A stretch of DNA of 64,000 nucleotides from Calendula officinalis (taxonomy: Eukaryota; Streptophyta; Magnoliopsida; Asterales; Asteraceae). Within the stretch, counting starts at the first letter, position 1, and each line of letters opens with the position of its first letter. Shown here piece by piece: positions 23,881 to 36,920 of this stretch. The translations under genes were made by a program, and so were the position numbers. Location of the stretch: contig OY970828.1 in the NCBI GenBank assembly GCA_963853835.1, positions 63,790,861 to 63,854,860 on the forward strand, in the 5' to 3' direction. The notes under the pieces are model-generated. The model did not search any database. It had not been told where the DNA came from and worked only from the letters and a program-made list of their open reading frames with translations.

Positions 23881-26800
23881 ATGGCTGGCGGCTCTCCCTC
23901 CACCTCCACCGATTCGTCGGACTCACACCTTTCCCTCTCTACTATCCTTCATATGATTACCCTCAAACTTACCTCTACCAATTACCTTCTATGGCACAAA
24001 CAAATGGTCCCTCTCTTAGCCTATCAACAACTTAACGACTATGTGGATGGGTCTATCCAAGCTCCGCCGTCTACAATCACCACCGATGGCTCCACCACCG
24101 TAAACCCCGTATACACCGCTTGGGTCGCCTCTGATCGGCGTGCACTCATTATCCTTCAATCATCTCTCTCCGAGGAAGCTATCACAGAAACCTTGGGCTA
24201 CTCCACTTCTGCTTCGGTATGGAATGCTCTCGGGTCCGCCTACCGTCACGACTCTGTTGAGCGAGTTCACACCTTGCGTGACTCCCTCCGGACTATCAAA
24301 AAAGGCTCCTCCTCCGTCGGTGATTATGCTCGCAGGTTGAAACAGATTTGTGATCAACTAAATGCCATTGGTCACCCGCTCGAAGACAATGACAAAACCC
24401 ACTGGTTTTTATGTGGTCTCGGCTCATCCTTTGAAACATTCTCGACAACTCAGCGTCTCATTACTCCTCGTGCTCAGTTTCGGAATCTCATTTCTCAAGC
24501 CGAGAGTCACGAGATGTTTCTTCAAAGCATTAGTGACAACACCGTAGCTCCCGTGGCGTTTAATGCCACCTCATCTCGTGACAACAGCAGCAACTATTCT
24601 GCTCGTGGCCGTGGGAATTCATCCCGTGGCAATCGTGGACGTGGTCGTGGTAACCGACGTCCCCCTCATTGTCAATTATGTAGAAAAGACGGGCATTATG
24701 CAAATCTTTGCCCAAGTTTGCCCACTTTTGCACGTCAATCTCCATCTTTTGACGTCAATTTAGCCGAAGCTTTCCAAGCTCAATGCAACACTACCACCCC
24801 TGATTGGTATGTTGACACTGGCGCTTCCGCACACATGATTTCATCTCCGGCACCACTTGATTCCTCCACTCCATATTCCGGTAATGAACTTGTTTATTTT
24901 TGCAACGGTGGTAGTGCCTCCATATCAGATATTGGGAAGTCTCATATTACTCCTAATATATCTTTACTTGATGTGCTTGTGATTCCTTCGTTAACCAAAA
25001 ATCTACTCTCTGTTAGTAGGTTGACACAGGACAATAAAGTTGATGTTTTATTTTCTGACCCTATGTTTTTTATTCAACCGTCAGTCAAAGGAGACCCTCA
25101 CTCAAGGCAAACGTAGGAACGTTCTCTATGTTCTCGAGCAAGGTCAAAGAGCTTTCTTAGCTAAACTTTCCTCTCGACGATTGCAAGCTTCTTTTGTATT
25201 ATGGCACTCTCGCTTAGGTCATGTGTCTTACGATATTATTTCTAGTTTAAATAAGTTGGGTTGTTTGTCGGTTAATTCCCTTTTACCAAACCCTCGTTTA
25301 TGCTCTTCGTGTCAATTATCGAAGAGTAAACATTTACCTTTTTGTGTTAATTTGAAACGTTCTTTGCATGTGTTAGACTTAATTCATTGTGATTTGTGGG
25401 TCCTTCACCCGTTACTTCTTTGGATGGCTTTCGTTATTATGTGATTTTTATCGATGACTATTCACGTTTTTCATGGTTTTATCCATTGAAAGCCAAATCC
25501 AATTTTTACAATGTATTTGAAACATTTATAACCTTTGTGCAAAACTCAATTTTCATGCAAGATTAAACAGTTTCAATCCGATGGTGGCACCGAGTTTAAC
25601 AACAACCGGGTTCGGTCTTTACTTGCTAAAAATGGCACTCATCATCGGTTCTCGTGCCCTTATACACCGCAACAAAATGGTCGTGCCGAGCGTAAACATC
25701 GCCATATCACCGAAACAGGTTTAGCTATGGGCACATGCTTTTGGTTCGGCCACCTATATTATTAACCGTTTGCCAACCAAATTGCTTAAAGACAAGTCAC
25801 CGTATGAGCTACTATTTGCATCGCAACCTAATTATGCTAATTTTCGGGTTTTTGGTTGCCGTGTTTTCCCATACTTGCGGGACTACTCATCTCACAAATT
25901 AGCTCCCCGAAGTGCACCTTGCGTTTTTATCGGTTATAGCACTCAATATAAGGGTTATCGGTGTCTTGATTTGTCAACCATGCGCATCTACACTACCCGT
26001 CACACGCAATTTAATGAGAGCATTTTTCCTTTTTCGGGTAACAATTCATCAAATTCATCACCTACTTTATTTTTAAGTACTTATTGTGATGACTATCCCA
26101 CACCTTCCCTTACAAATCCCAATGAAACTTTACCTAAAAACCATCCCCAATCCACTGTTGCTCCATGCAACATTTTCCAGACCCCACACATTCCTTAAAT
26201 CACCAAATACCTATCCTACCCACTAACCCATTGCCTCAAAATCCACCAAACCCACCCGACGCCCCACAAATTATCATACCCGATCCCGTACCTGATTTAC
26301 CACCTCAAAATCCCATACCCGATCCCATACCCGACGCCCCACATCATACTGTTCCCACCTCACACCCTATGATTACCCGATCCAAAGTCGGAACCTTTAA
26401 ACCTCGCCACATTGCCGACCTTACCCACGTTTACTCATCACCATTACATCAAGCCCTCTTTGCCTCAAAAGAGCCAAAGGGTTTTAAAACCGCGGCCCGT
26501 GGCCCAAAATGGTTTTCGCCTATGCGTGATGAGATGAATGCTCTCAACCTCAATGCTACTTGGGAACTTGTACCACGACCTCTCAACTCAAATGTGGCCG
26601 GTTCTAAATGGGTTTTCCGTACCAAATTTCATGCCGATGGTACAATTGACAAATACAAGGCTCGATTAGTTGCCAAAGGCTTTACTCAAATACCGGGGTT
26701 AGACTATTCCGCTACTTTTAGCCCCGTTGTCAAGGCATCCACGGTTCGTATTATTCTTTCCATTACCACTCTAAATAAATGGCCACTACATCAACTTGAC

Positions 26801-28015
26801 GTTAAAAATGCTTTCTTAAACGGGCATCTCTCGGATATTGTGTACATGGAGCAACCACCCGGTTTTGTTGATCCCCGTCAACCGAACCATGTTTGTCGTT
26901 TAAGGAAAGCCCTTTACGGTCTCAAACAAGCACCACGATCTTGGTTTCAACGTTTAAGTTCGTTTATTGTTAGCATTGGATTCACTTGTAGTCGAGCCGA
27001 TACATCCCTATTCGTCTATAAGAAGGGTTCTAACATTCTATATTTGTTGGTTTACGTTGATGATATCATACTCACCGGTAATAATGCTACCCGCATCCGT
27101 GATTTTATTACCCGTCTCAACATGGAATTTCTTAATATGGATCTCGGGAAACTTAATTATTTTCTTGGTCTTGAGGTCTCTTACCATGACTCGGGCATCT
27201 TCTTGAGCCAATCAAAATATGCTCACGATATTCTTGCTCGAGCTCATTTACTAGACACTAAACCGGTTGGCACTCCATTATCGACCACCACTTAATTTAC
27301 TAGTCAAGGTACTCCATTTGAAGATCCCACCCTGTATCGATCTCTTGTCGGTGCTCTTCAATACCTTACTATCACCCGACCGGATTTATCGTATGCCGTT
27401 AATCAAGTTAGCCAATTTTTGCATGCCCCGACTCACGATCATTTTCAAGGTGTTAAACGAATTCTACGGTATGTTAAAGGTACCATTTCTCATGGCATAT
27501 CGTTTTCGCATGCATCTAAACCAACCATTCTTGGTTATTCCGATGCGGATTGGGCACGATGTAGTGAGACGCGCCGCTCCACTTATGGATACTCTATTTT
27601 TCTTGGTGGTAACTTAGTGTCGTGGAGTGCTAAAAAGCAACCAACGGTCTCTCGGTCTAGTTGCGAATCGGAATATCGGGCCCTAGCAAACACGGCGGCC
27701 GAAATTATTTGGGTCACTCATTTATTACGGGAGCTACATATTCTTCCCGCCGGACGGCCCACCGTGCTTTGTGATAACCGAAGCGCCCTTTTCTTAAGTC
27801 AAAACCCGATATCTCATAAACGAGCCAAACACATCGACATTGACTATCATTTTGTTCGCGAGCTCGTGTTATCCGGAAAATTGTCGACCACATATGTATC
27901 TACGCATCTTCAAGTTGCCGACATTTTCACGAAGAGCCTTCCAAGACCGCTCTTTGAGGAGTTTCGTTCCAAGCTTCGTGTTGGTCCTCCACCATCTTCG
28001 CTTGTGGGGGGGTAA
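23881..28015 (+). pseudogene. Broken gag-pol of copia element 1
   Basis: The first frame is best started at the MAGGSPSTS methionine (23881), downstream of the primer-binding site; an earlier in-frame ATG at 23752 lies inside the LTR. Gag has LTSTNYLLWHKQMVPLL and a zinc knuckle (CQLCRKDGHYANLCP). Protease has WYVDTGASAHM. After frame breaks come the integrase zinc region and core (IDDYSRFSW; QSDGGTEFNN; NGRAERKHRH), reverse transcriptase (LDVKNAFLNGHL; VYVDDIILTGNN) and RNase H (SDADWARCSE; LQVADIFTKSLPR). Breaks fall near 25090, 25405, 25540, 25730 and 26170, with a TAA at 27293-27295. The final stop (28013-28015) is formed by the first three bases of the 3' LTR. The Gag wording suggests an Ale/Retrofit-like lineage, which is tentative. 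Confidence 0.92.
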
Positions 28016-28155
28016 CCGAATATATTTAAACAATATATTGAAGATAATGTATAGTTAGATAATATTGTGTAAATCCGGAAGTTTGTTAATACCTGTACAT
28101 TATAAATATTATTCAATATACTCTTCACATATCATGTGGAGATTGTTTTCTCATA
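28013..28155 (+). repeat. 3' LTR of copia element 1
   Basis: Nearly identical to 23663-23814 apart from the 9-bp deletion and scattered substitutions. It starts directly after GTGGGGGGG. Confidence 0.93.
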
Positions 28156-28760
28156 GTTCACGAACATAAATTATTGAATGAACCTAAAAAAGTTTTGTCC
28201 ACAATCCATTAAGATTTTTTGTAATATCTAATCTTTATATGAAATGAATTAAATTATTACTTTTAATATAAAGCATACTTACAAAATTTGAAATGAAGAA
28301 TAAAAAAAAATTAAGTTGTTCATAGAAGACAATGGAATCACCATGTAAATCTTAAATAGATTCCACTCAGAACCATTAAACCACCCCAAAATAAAATAAA
28401 TAAGTTGTAAAACAAATCTATAACTTGTATATGTATGAAAAAGCAAATACGTGAACATGAACATAAACAAAACTATTAATATTTGATACAGGATTTGAAT
28501 TTAAACGAACACGCGTAAATGAACACTAACGAACGAATGTAAGCAAATACTAGCGAACGAAGATAAAGGAGCGTTAATAAACAAACACAGACTCATGTTG
28601 ACGAACGAAATCTCTATATCCGTGTTCGTTCATTTAACTAAAAGAACACAAAACCATGTTCATGTTTGTTTGTTTAACTAAATATACGAACATAAATGAA
28701 CTCTCACTAAACAGTTCATGAATGATTCGTTTAACGTTTGATTCATTCACAGAGCTACCA

Positions 28761-29411
28761 ATAATCTTTAGTTTGAAAGTTGTAAGAGAAACAACCTCTA
28801 AAATGTATGTCCTTCAAAAATACAGTTAAATATTTCATTTTGATGACAATTGTTCCGTTTAATATGTGTAAGAGAAACAACCAAACACACCCAAACCATA
28901 AGACTACGCGTAAAGGGGTGCGTCCTTCCTTAAGTCCTCAATTCGATCGCCCACAAGAGACGTGTCCTCCCCCTTACACCATGTCTTCTGCGACGTGTCC
29001 TCGATGCTCAATGGTCCTCTAGAAGACCGTTGCAGGTCGCCATATTTCAAAGGGTGGTGTGTTGTTTTCAAAGGGGATGTGTTTGGTCGCCTGTTACGTG
29101 GGTTTGGTTGAGATTTTTCATGTGTTTGGTTGTAAGAGAAAAATCTGATGTGTCAATGAGGTGACGGGCGTGACCATTATTATAATGGTTACCCCTTACG
29201 CCCGATCTAGCATAAACCAAAACGTAGATATAGACCTACCACATACTAAACATACCCTCTCCACACCATTTTCCCTTCCTTGAAACTTGTTAAAACACTT
29301 CTAAACACCCCTAGAGATGAAAGGCTTAAGGACTTGACACATTTTTATCCAACAAACGTGCTTAAGGACCCGACCCCTTTCAACGTGCACGAAACGTTAC
29401 CCCTGTAAGTC
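28761..29411. repeat. Intergenic with a GGGCGTAAGGGGT inverted repeat
   Basis: GCGTAAAGGGGTGCGTCC near 28909 and the complement-type GGTTACCCCTTACGCCC near 29187 are inverted and could bound a MITE of about 300 bp (roughly 28905-29205). The phrases ACCAAACACACCC and GTGTTTGGTTG between them are also inverted. No target duplication was fixed and no gene was seen; the frame at 28807-29022 is not a credible protein. Confidence 0.4.
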
Positions 29412-29796
29412 ATGTAATAAGTGAATTTCAACACTTCGACGTTTTCACTGACCAATTTAAAAATTAATGGAAACACTCAACACTTTTTAAACTTTTCTTT
29501 ATTATTCAATAATGATACAATAAAGATGATTCGAGAATTGAATCTGTATAATGAAAGTGTCTGGTCTTGTGTTTGATCATTTGTTGATCATAAACTTGTC
29601 TTAGATAATATATGTTGTTGTCTATCACATGCAAGCAGTTTAGTTAGGATTTGTTCTTAGCTATTTTGCAAATTGCTTGCATCTTTATTGTTTCAATTAT
29701 TGATTAATAAAGAAAAGTTTAAAAAGTGTTGAGTGTCTCCATAAATTTAAATTGTTCAGTGAAAGCGTATATGTGTTATATTTCACTTATTACGGG
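29412..29796. mobile_element. MITE with ~100-bp terminal inverted repeats
   Basis: GTAATAAGTGAATTTCAACAC at the left pairs with the right end, whose reverse complement reads GTAATAAGTGAAATATAACAC. The pairing continues through ACACTCAACACTTTTTAAAC and TTTTCTTTATTA on both arms. The long arms and short core are MULE- or foldback-like. The target duplication is unclear, so the ends are approximate. Confidence 0.65.
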
Positions 29797-31769
29797 ACTA
29801 ACAATAGCATTGGGAAACGTAGAGTCAAAGGAATGATCGATCGATTCCACGTGTAAGAATTCCGTTGGTGCAGAGGATATTTCATGGGACGAGCACGACT
29901 AACGGAATTCTGACAGTACTTTCTGTCATCTTGTGATCGCCGATGTCTTCTAGAATATTTGCAAGATATTCTTATAATCAGCGATGCACAAACTTATGCT
30001 TTACTTGTGACTTTCTGTGGCACTGAAATTTCCAGCCTATGTACACTTCTGGAAGCCATGAGTCTTCGGATACTCATGCTTCTTCAGATGACCTTTCAGC
30101 TTCAGTGGCCTTCACTAAGAGTTTTGCTTAGATAAGTATATGTTCAATGGTTCAACGTTTTTGTCCAATGTGCGCTGAACCTGTTACACTATCTGATCTG
30201 TTAACCAGTATCTGATTATGCACGGGGAACTGGTCGTTGTTTCAGATAGTGATCAGACAATGTAACTGGGTAACTAAAATCCGAACTGATCGGATTCAAT
30301 TACCCACAATCTGAGGAACTAATTCTCAGATTGTCTTCTAACTATTTGCCTTTTTATCTTCATTAAATCTCTTCAGTGGAGGATGCTTTTCAGCGACCCA
30401 ACAACCCCTTTCAGATTGTGTTTTACTTAACTCAAACGTCATGCCTCCCCTAATTTGGTCGGTCAATCATATGTATGTATTTTAAGTGCTTACACAACTT
30501 ATATAAATTCATTATGCTTGAAGGGTCTAAATACTAAAAAACTTGGCATCATATGCTTGTTTCTATTAGAAACTCCAAGACTATCGCTGATTACGAAAGA
30601 TGCCTGAAACAAATAAGGGAAATCAAATCAAGTTTAAAATAGATAATAAATGTAGTCAGTGTTAGTGTTGTGATTATGAACCTCATTGCTTGTAGGGTTA
30701 AACCCATTTTGAACCCTTGGATGTGTGAATGTTTGCAGAATGTGTTTTGTTCATATGCTGATAGTGAAAGGACTTTAGAGATTGGATGGTACAACTACTT
30801 GATGCTTATTTTAGTCTAGTACAAGTACTTGGTTCCTTTATAAAAATTGTATTGATTCCTATTAAATCTTTCAATGATACCTATAAAATGATTAACATTT
30901 ATAATTTACTAATTCTCTTTCATAGTCGTATTTTTTGATCTGGACATGTATTGATTAAAGAGAACTGATATTAATTCTTACATTTTGTGCATATTTATGT
31001 GTTTACACCCACTTGATAATATTGCTATCTACTAAATTTCTCTTCCAATGTTATTTCTTAATTTTGCACATGTTTTGATCAAATGGGTAGACGTATAATT
31101 AGTCATAAAAAATAGGCACCAGTTCCATTATTCTTGATTAAATGAGTAAGAAAATAAGTAGTGAAAAATAATATTTTCTATGGTGAATTAATGACAATGT
31201 ATGGGACACCTGAATATTTTTGTACATAATAGGTTAAAAGTGGTCAGAATTTGAAGCATGTTTTTAGGTGATGTACTGCTGTCTCAACAGTAGATGCCCT
31301 TCCATGTAAAATTGGTGATACATATGGAAAGGAAACGTACATTTTGTTCTTTTTTTATTCAATTATATCTGATCGAGTGTATTATATCAAACTCGTGGTA
31401 GATTTAACTTAAAGCGTAGAGACAAAATTTCATCAATCTATATTTGGCCTAGCAGAGGGTAAATTTGTGCCATTATTTGGCTAGCTCTGAGTACTTGTTG
31501 CACATCGGAATATGCTTTGTATATTGTTTTTTTTAGAAATATAGTTCAAAAGCTTATATTATATAGTATCTGGCTAAAGATGTTGATAACAAGCATGAGA
31601 GTTGTGACTAGTATAGCTTTTAAGCTATTTAATTTGCAAGTTTGATAAAAAAAAAAAATACATAGTCAGAAATTAGAAAAAAATTTCAAAAGAACCAAAA
31701 TAACATTTTATAACAATCTTACGCAATTAATGTTTGATCTACCTTTGAAATTACACTATTTATAAAGAT
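29797..31769. other. Intergenic, no gene recognised
   Basis: From 29900 to 30450 the composition is more balanced and CTGAT-rich (ATCTGATCTG, CAGATAGTGATCAGAC), reminiscent of LTR or retroelement leader sequence. No protein domain, tRNA or bounded repeat could be identified. The remainder is AT-rich. Confidence 0.3.
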
Positions 31770-32250
31770 AGGGAAACGTTCAAAGAGCTCTATCATTTTT
31801 ACGTAGTCCCGAGAAACAAATTTCAATTATTTATCAATAAAATCTAAAAGTCAAGATTAATCACATAATTTATAATGAAGGGTATTTTGGTCATTTGACA
31901 CTTAAAAAAATTTCAATTTTTTTTTATTTTCTATTTTCTATTTTTTTTGTTATTTATTTTATTTTTCCCTTTAAAAAACAATATTTATTTAATAATTACG
32001 TGTAGCATACAATCACATGTGATTTTAATGTAAAATCACATGTGATTGTATATTTAATCACATGTGTTTTAGTACATCACATGTGAATTAATACACAATC
32101 ACATGTGATTCGATATACAATCACATTATGTGTTATTTATGAAAATAAATATATATTTTTAAAAAGAAAATAAAAAATAATAATCATAAAATAAATTATA
32201 AAAAATAAAAAGTAAATAAAAAATATTTTGTTTATTGAAGATTAACTATA
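31770..32250. mobile_element. MULE-type foldback MITE, copy C (right arm lost)
   Basis: The left arm (GGGAAACGTTCAAAGAG through GGGTATTTTGGTCATTTGAC) matches copies A and B. The central palindromes AATCACATGTGATT are present in three exact copies (about 32008-32110) plus variants. The right arm has decayed; near 32255 a TAATGGTTAAGATTAAT phrase appears in left-arm orientation, suggesting rearrangement. No target duplication can be assigned. Confidence 0.7.
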
Positions 32251-33093
32251 AGTAATGGTTAAGATTAATTACATACCGAGTATTATAATTTTGTCATTTA
32301 AAAAAAATATTTTGGAATCACAAAATTATAACATTTTTTTATTTATTGATGATATTGAAGAATATTGAAGAATGAAGAACGATAATGACCGAAAATAAAT
32401 CATATCGAATTCTGGAATTTAAGTATGTCGTCCCTCTTGTTAATTGCATTCAATGGCCAAATTGACTACATCTAAAGTCTACTGCCCAATTTTGAGGCCG
32501 ACTTAATCAAGAATGCAATGTTCATGTTCAAAAGTAGATTTTTGAAGAATTCTGCGGCAACTTACGATTAAATATTGATGTAGACTAAAATATTGATAAT
32601 ACGGATTGGACTCGTTGATTCTATGAATACGGGGACAATCTAAAAAAACCACGTTGATTCAAGAATACCGTTGGATTGGGCTTCAAAACTTGTCCAACGC
32701 AAAGAATACAATTTTGCGAAAAAAAATTTAATTTTATAAAATCACAAACTGATTATTCCAGCTATGCAAATACACTTTAAATATGACACGTAATTTCAAA
32801 TGATACAAAAAAAAAGAAACATGAGTCATAAACTGGAGCTAAAACAAAGTTCAAAGTAATAAACAAAAAACATAAAAATGCAAATAAGTGTCCAAAAAGA
32901 GCGTTTTCGGGCCACAAGTTCAGTAACAGCCTACAAAATTTAATCATGGTGTAGTCGTCGTCGCAAGCTTTGATTTGGTTACTCATGGACCTGAAATGGA
33001 GACCAAGGCGAAAGATATGTCATGTTCAGTGTAGCTCATTTCTTGACAACATCATGAGCTACCAGAAACAAAAAGGTCTGCCCCTCTACTTCA
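32251..33093. other. AT-rich intergenic, no gene seen
   Basis: Frames on the minus strand (32777-32986) have no recognisable protein content. The right border is the target site GATCT of copia element 2. Confidence 0.3.
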
Positions 33094-33165
33094 GATCTTA
33101 TTAGATGATCACGGTTATATTTAAATTAGTAGATATATTTAGATGATATCTCTTGTATCTTTGTA

Positions 33166-36100
33166 TCTTGTATCTTCTACACCTCCTGTTGCATTCAATG
33201 CAGAACACAACAACACCAATGGTGGCTATAATCGCGGACGGTCAAACAATTCTTATTCGCGTGGCGGCAGTAACCGTGGTGGCTATAATGGTGGTCGCGG
33301 AAGGGGTGGTCGCCGGCCCCCTCACTGCCAATTGTGCCGCACAAACGGGCACTATGCGTCGGCATGCCCAAGTCTACCAACTTATGCATCTTAACAGCGA
33401 AACCCATCAATGACACAAGATAATGATGCAAACTTAGCACAAGCGTTTCACTCTCAGTACAACATCACGCAGGACCGCCCCAATTGGTACGTTGATTCTG
33501 GTGCAACCGCTCATATGACTTCGTCTACATCAAACGTATCAGACTCTACTCCATATACGGGTAATATGAATGTGGCTTTTGGTAATGGTTCTAAACTCCC
33601 AATATCTCATATTGGTCGATCTATGATATCGAATAAAATTTCACTAAACGATATTCTTGTTATTCCACATTTATCCAAGAACTTACTTTCGATTAGTAAA
33701 CTAACTACGGATCATCCGGTTGATGTGCTTTTTTCTCACCCTCTTTTCACTATTCAGGACAGGGCAAGCAAGTAGGTGATAGCACAAGGTTGATGTGAGG
33801 ACGGTTTGTATGTGCTTCGGGATGATCATATTGCATTAGTTTCATTTTCTAATAATACTCGAAAAGTTTCTTTTGAATTGTGGCATTATCATTTAGGACA
33901 TAGCTCTTTTGATATTATTTCTGTATTGAATAAATTGGGTAATTTACAAGTTACTTCTATTTTGCCTAAACCCACTGTTTGTGAACCTTGCCAACTCTCG
34001 AAACGACAACGTTTACCTTTTGAATTAAATCCCAAACGATCCGCTAAACCTTTAGATTTAATACATTGTGATCTTTGGGGACCGAAACCGATTTCCTCAC
34101 ACGGTTATCATTATTACGTTGTTTTTATCGATGATTATTCCCGTTTCACATGGTTTTATCCATTAAAAACCAAATTTGGTTTCTACGATGTTCTCTCCAC
34201 GTTTATAAAGCTTGTTCAAACTCAATTTGAATGAAAAATCAAGGTATTTCAAAGTGATGGCGGTACTGAATTTGTCAACACTACCGTTCGGAAATTTTTA
34301 GACGAAAACGGTACTTTTCACCAAATTTCTTGTCCTTACACGCCCCAACAGAATGGGCGTGCCGAACGCAAACATAGACATATTGTGGAAACGGGTCTCA
34401 CAAGGCTTTTTCATGCCCATGCACCAGCTTCTTTTTGGGTTGACGCATTTAGCTCGGCAACGTTTATTATTAATCGATTGCCTACAAAGCTTCTTGGTGA
34501 TTGTTCCCCATATCAGCTTCTATATACTCGAACGCCGAACTATGATAATTTTCGAGTTTTTGGGTGTCAAGTTTATCCATACTTGCGTGATTATTCTGCA
34601 CATAAGCTTGCCCCTAGAAGCATTCCATGCATCTTTCTCGGGTACAATTCGCAATATAAGGGATATAAATGCTTTGATCCAGTCTCTTCACGAATGTACA
34701 TCACGCGTCATGCACGGTTCAATGAGGTGAATTTTCCTTTTACAAATCCTACTACTAACTTAGATTTTTCTGCTTCGGATTTATGCACCTTTTTAAATGA
34801 TGGCCCAAGCACTCCACCTCAAGCAGATGCCTCAGTTGCTCCATCACCTCCCACCGTGGACTCAAGCTCAAATGTGCCACCATGTGATCTTTGCAAAGAT
34901 CATAATGCTCCTGATGTGCAAACTGCTCAAAGTAATCTCGGGCCACCGCCAGCTGATGCAATTCCGCCTCAACCTGAGCTACAACCTGAAGCACCTGAGT
35001 TACAACCCGAAGAACCTGTTGCACCACCCGCACCCCATGCAGCCCCAAATCAGGCTCCCGAGGCCACACCTGCTGCCTCTTCGCATCCCATGGTGACCTG
35101 ATCAAAAGATGGTATTTTCAAACCCCGTCATCAAGTGAATCTTGCTACTTTATCGGTGACCAAACTACACCATTGTCTTTTCTCTGCAACTGAGCCTAAA
35201 GTTTATAAATCAGCGGCAAAATGTCCAAAATGGATGGCCGCTATGCAGGATGAAATGGAGGCTTTACGACAAAACAACACATGGACTTTGGTACCCAGAC
35301 CCTGAATACAAACATTGTGGGATCTAAGTGGGTCTTTCGTACTAAATACCATTCTGATGGCTCGGTTGAACGACTAAAAGCCCGTCTTGTTGCTCAAGGG
35401 TTTACTCAAATTCCCGGGCTTGATTATTTTACACACTTTTAGTCCAGTTGTTAAAGCCTCAACGGTCCGTATTGTTCTATCACTTGTCGTTACAAACAAA
35501 TGGCGATTGCACCAATTAGACGTTAAAATGCATTTTTACACGGTCACCTAAATGAGACAGTCTTTATGGATCAACCCCCGGGATTCGTTGATTCTCAATT
35601 CCCGAACCACGTTTGCAAGCTGTCAAAAGCTCTATACGGGCTAAAGCAAGCACCTCGTGCTTGGTTCCATCGTCTCAGCACATTTTTGCTTCAAAATGGG
35701 TTTGTATGTAGCCGTGCCGAGACATCGCTTTTTATATTTTCTCGGGACTCATGCATCATGTATTTACTCGTTTACGTGGATGATTTAATTTTGACCGGAA
35801 ATAACGAAGAGGTCATCACATCGTTTACAGCTTGCCTAAATCAAGAATTTGCTATTAAAGATCTTGGTGACCTAAGCTACTTCCTTGGTTTGGAAGTAAG
35901 TTACACTAACGATGGACTTTTTTTGGCACAATCAAAATATGCACATGATATTTTGACTCGTGCAAATCTGCTTGATTCCAAACCCGTATCAACTCCCTTG
36001 GGCACACATGAAACCTTCACCAAGGATGGCACCTTATTCCATGACACTACCTTGTATCGATCATTGGTTGGCGTTCTTCAATATCTTACCATCACACGCC

Positions 36101-36738
36101 CGGATATCTCATATGCCGTAAATCAAGCAAGCCAGTTTCTTCAGGCACCTACCATCGATCATTTCCAATCAGTTAAACGTATACTACGTTATGTCAAAGG
36201 AACTATCACTTTGGGACTCATCTTCCGCCAACCTCAAACGCAAACTGTTTTGGGGTACTCCGACGCTGATTGTGCTCGATGTTTAGAAACCTGTAGATCT
36301 ACATACGGTTACTCAATTTTTCTCGGTGGAAATTTGGTCTCTTGGAGTGCTAAAAAGCAACCCACTGTCGTTCGTTCAAGTAGTGAGTCAGAATATCGTG
36401 TCATGGCAAATACAGCAGCCGAAATCGTTTGGGTTAAGCATCTATTGCGCGAGTTGCATGCTTTACCATCTGTACGTCCAACATTACTTTGTGATAACAA
36501 GATTGCTTTATTTATGACTCAAAATCCGATCTCTCATAAACGGGCTAAACACATTGATTTGGACTATCATTTTATTCGGGAATTGGTTGCCTCAGGTAAG
36601 CTTCACACCAAGTTCATACCAACCAAGCTTCAAGTGGCTGACATATTTACCAAAAGTCTTCCGCGCACTCAGTTTGAATACTTTCGTTCAATGCTTCGTA
36701 TTGGTCCGCCACCGATTCGCTTGAGGGGGGGATATTAG
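33166..36738 (+). pseudogene. Broken gag-pol of copia element 2
   Basis: Coding sequence resumes inside Gag at a Gly/Arg/Asn-rich stretch followed by a zinc knuckle (CQLCRTNGHYASACP). Next come protease (WYVDSGATAHM, near 33485), the integrase zinc region and core (IDDYSRFTW; NGRAERKHRH, near 34360), an integrase tail, reverse transcriptase (LVYVDDLILTGNN, near 35770) and RNase H (SDADCARCLE; LQVADIFTKSLPR). Stops occur at about 33392, 33773, 34232 and 35099. Single-base indels near 35303, 35432 and 35528 break the RT N-terminus. The longest intact part is 35566-36738 (390 residues: RT palm to RNase H). Its stop lies 4-6 bases inside the 3' LTR. It cannot be functional. Confidence 0.92.
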
Positions 36739-36915
36739 ATGATCACGGTTATATTTAAATTAGTAGATATATTTAGATGATATCTCTTGTATCTTTGTAA
36801 ATGTTTATAATTATCTACTCTCCATAAATGTAGGAGTTATAAGTTGTAATCTATTATTATAAATAGAAGAGTATCCCACACGTATTTGGTGTGGTCAATT
36901 TTAAACACTTCTACA
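36733..36915 (+). repeat. 3' LTR of copia element 2
   Basis: It begins after the purine tract GAGGGGGGGA and contains TATAAATAGAAG (about 36858), a plausible LTR promoter box. It ends CTTCTACA before the GATCT duplication. Confidence 0.92.
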
Positions 36916-36920
36916 GATCT

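Larger units (their letters stand above)
23663..28155 (+). mobile_element. Ty1/copia element 1, both LTRs, 5-bp TSD
   Basis: The 5' LTR (23663-23814, 152 bp) and 3' LTR (28013-28155, 143 bp) differ by about five substitutions and one 9-bp indel. The target duplication GTTCA (23658-23662 and 28156-28160) fixes both ends. The LTRs therefore start TAACCG and end CTCATA, so the terminal dinucleotides are TA..TA rather than TG..CA. The primer-binding site TGGTATCAG starts at 23815, directly after the LTR. A purine tract GTGGGGGGG precedes the 3' LTR. Confidence 0.95.
23390..28760. repeat. GTTCGTGAACG-rich repeat, split by a copia element
   Basis: The left part (23390-23662) and the right part (28156-28760) share frequent CGTTCGTGAAC/GTTCACGAAC and AACGAATG words. 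They are separated exactly by the copia element at 23663-28155. It was therefore a single older repeat, likely a non-autonomous DNA transposon, before the insertion. Its own ends are not resolved. Confidence 0.55.
33099..36915 (+). mobile_element. Ty1/copia element 2, internally deleted, 5-bp TSD
   Basis: The target duplication GATCT (33094-33098 and 36916-36920) fixes both ends. The 3' LTR is 36733-36915 (183 bp), TATTAGATG...CTTCTACA, so its ends are TA..CA. Only the first 67 bp of the 5' LTR remain (33099-33165), identical to the 3' copy. The sequence then jumps into the middle of gag, so the rest of the LTR, the primer site and the Gag N-terminus are deleted. The proteins are clearly related to copia element 1. 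Confidence 0.94.

Noticed and set aside
34755..35105. Minus-strand 116-residue frame
   Set aside because: It is antisense to the copia integrase tail and has no independent support.
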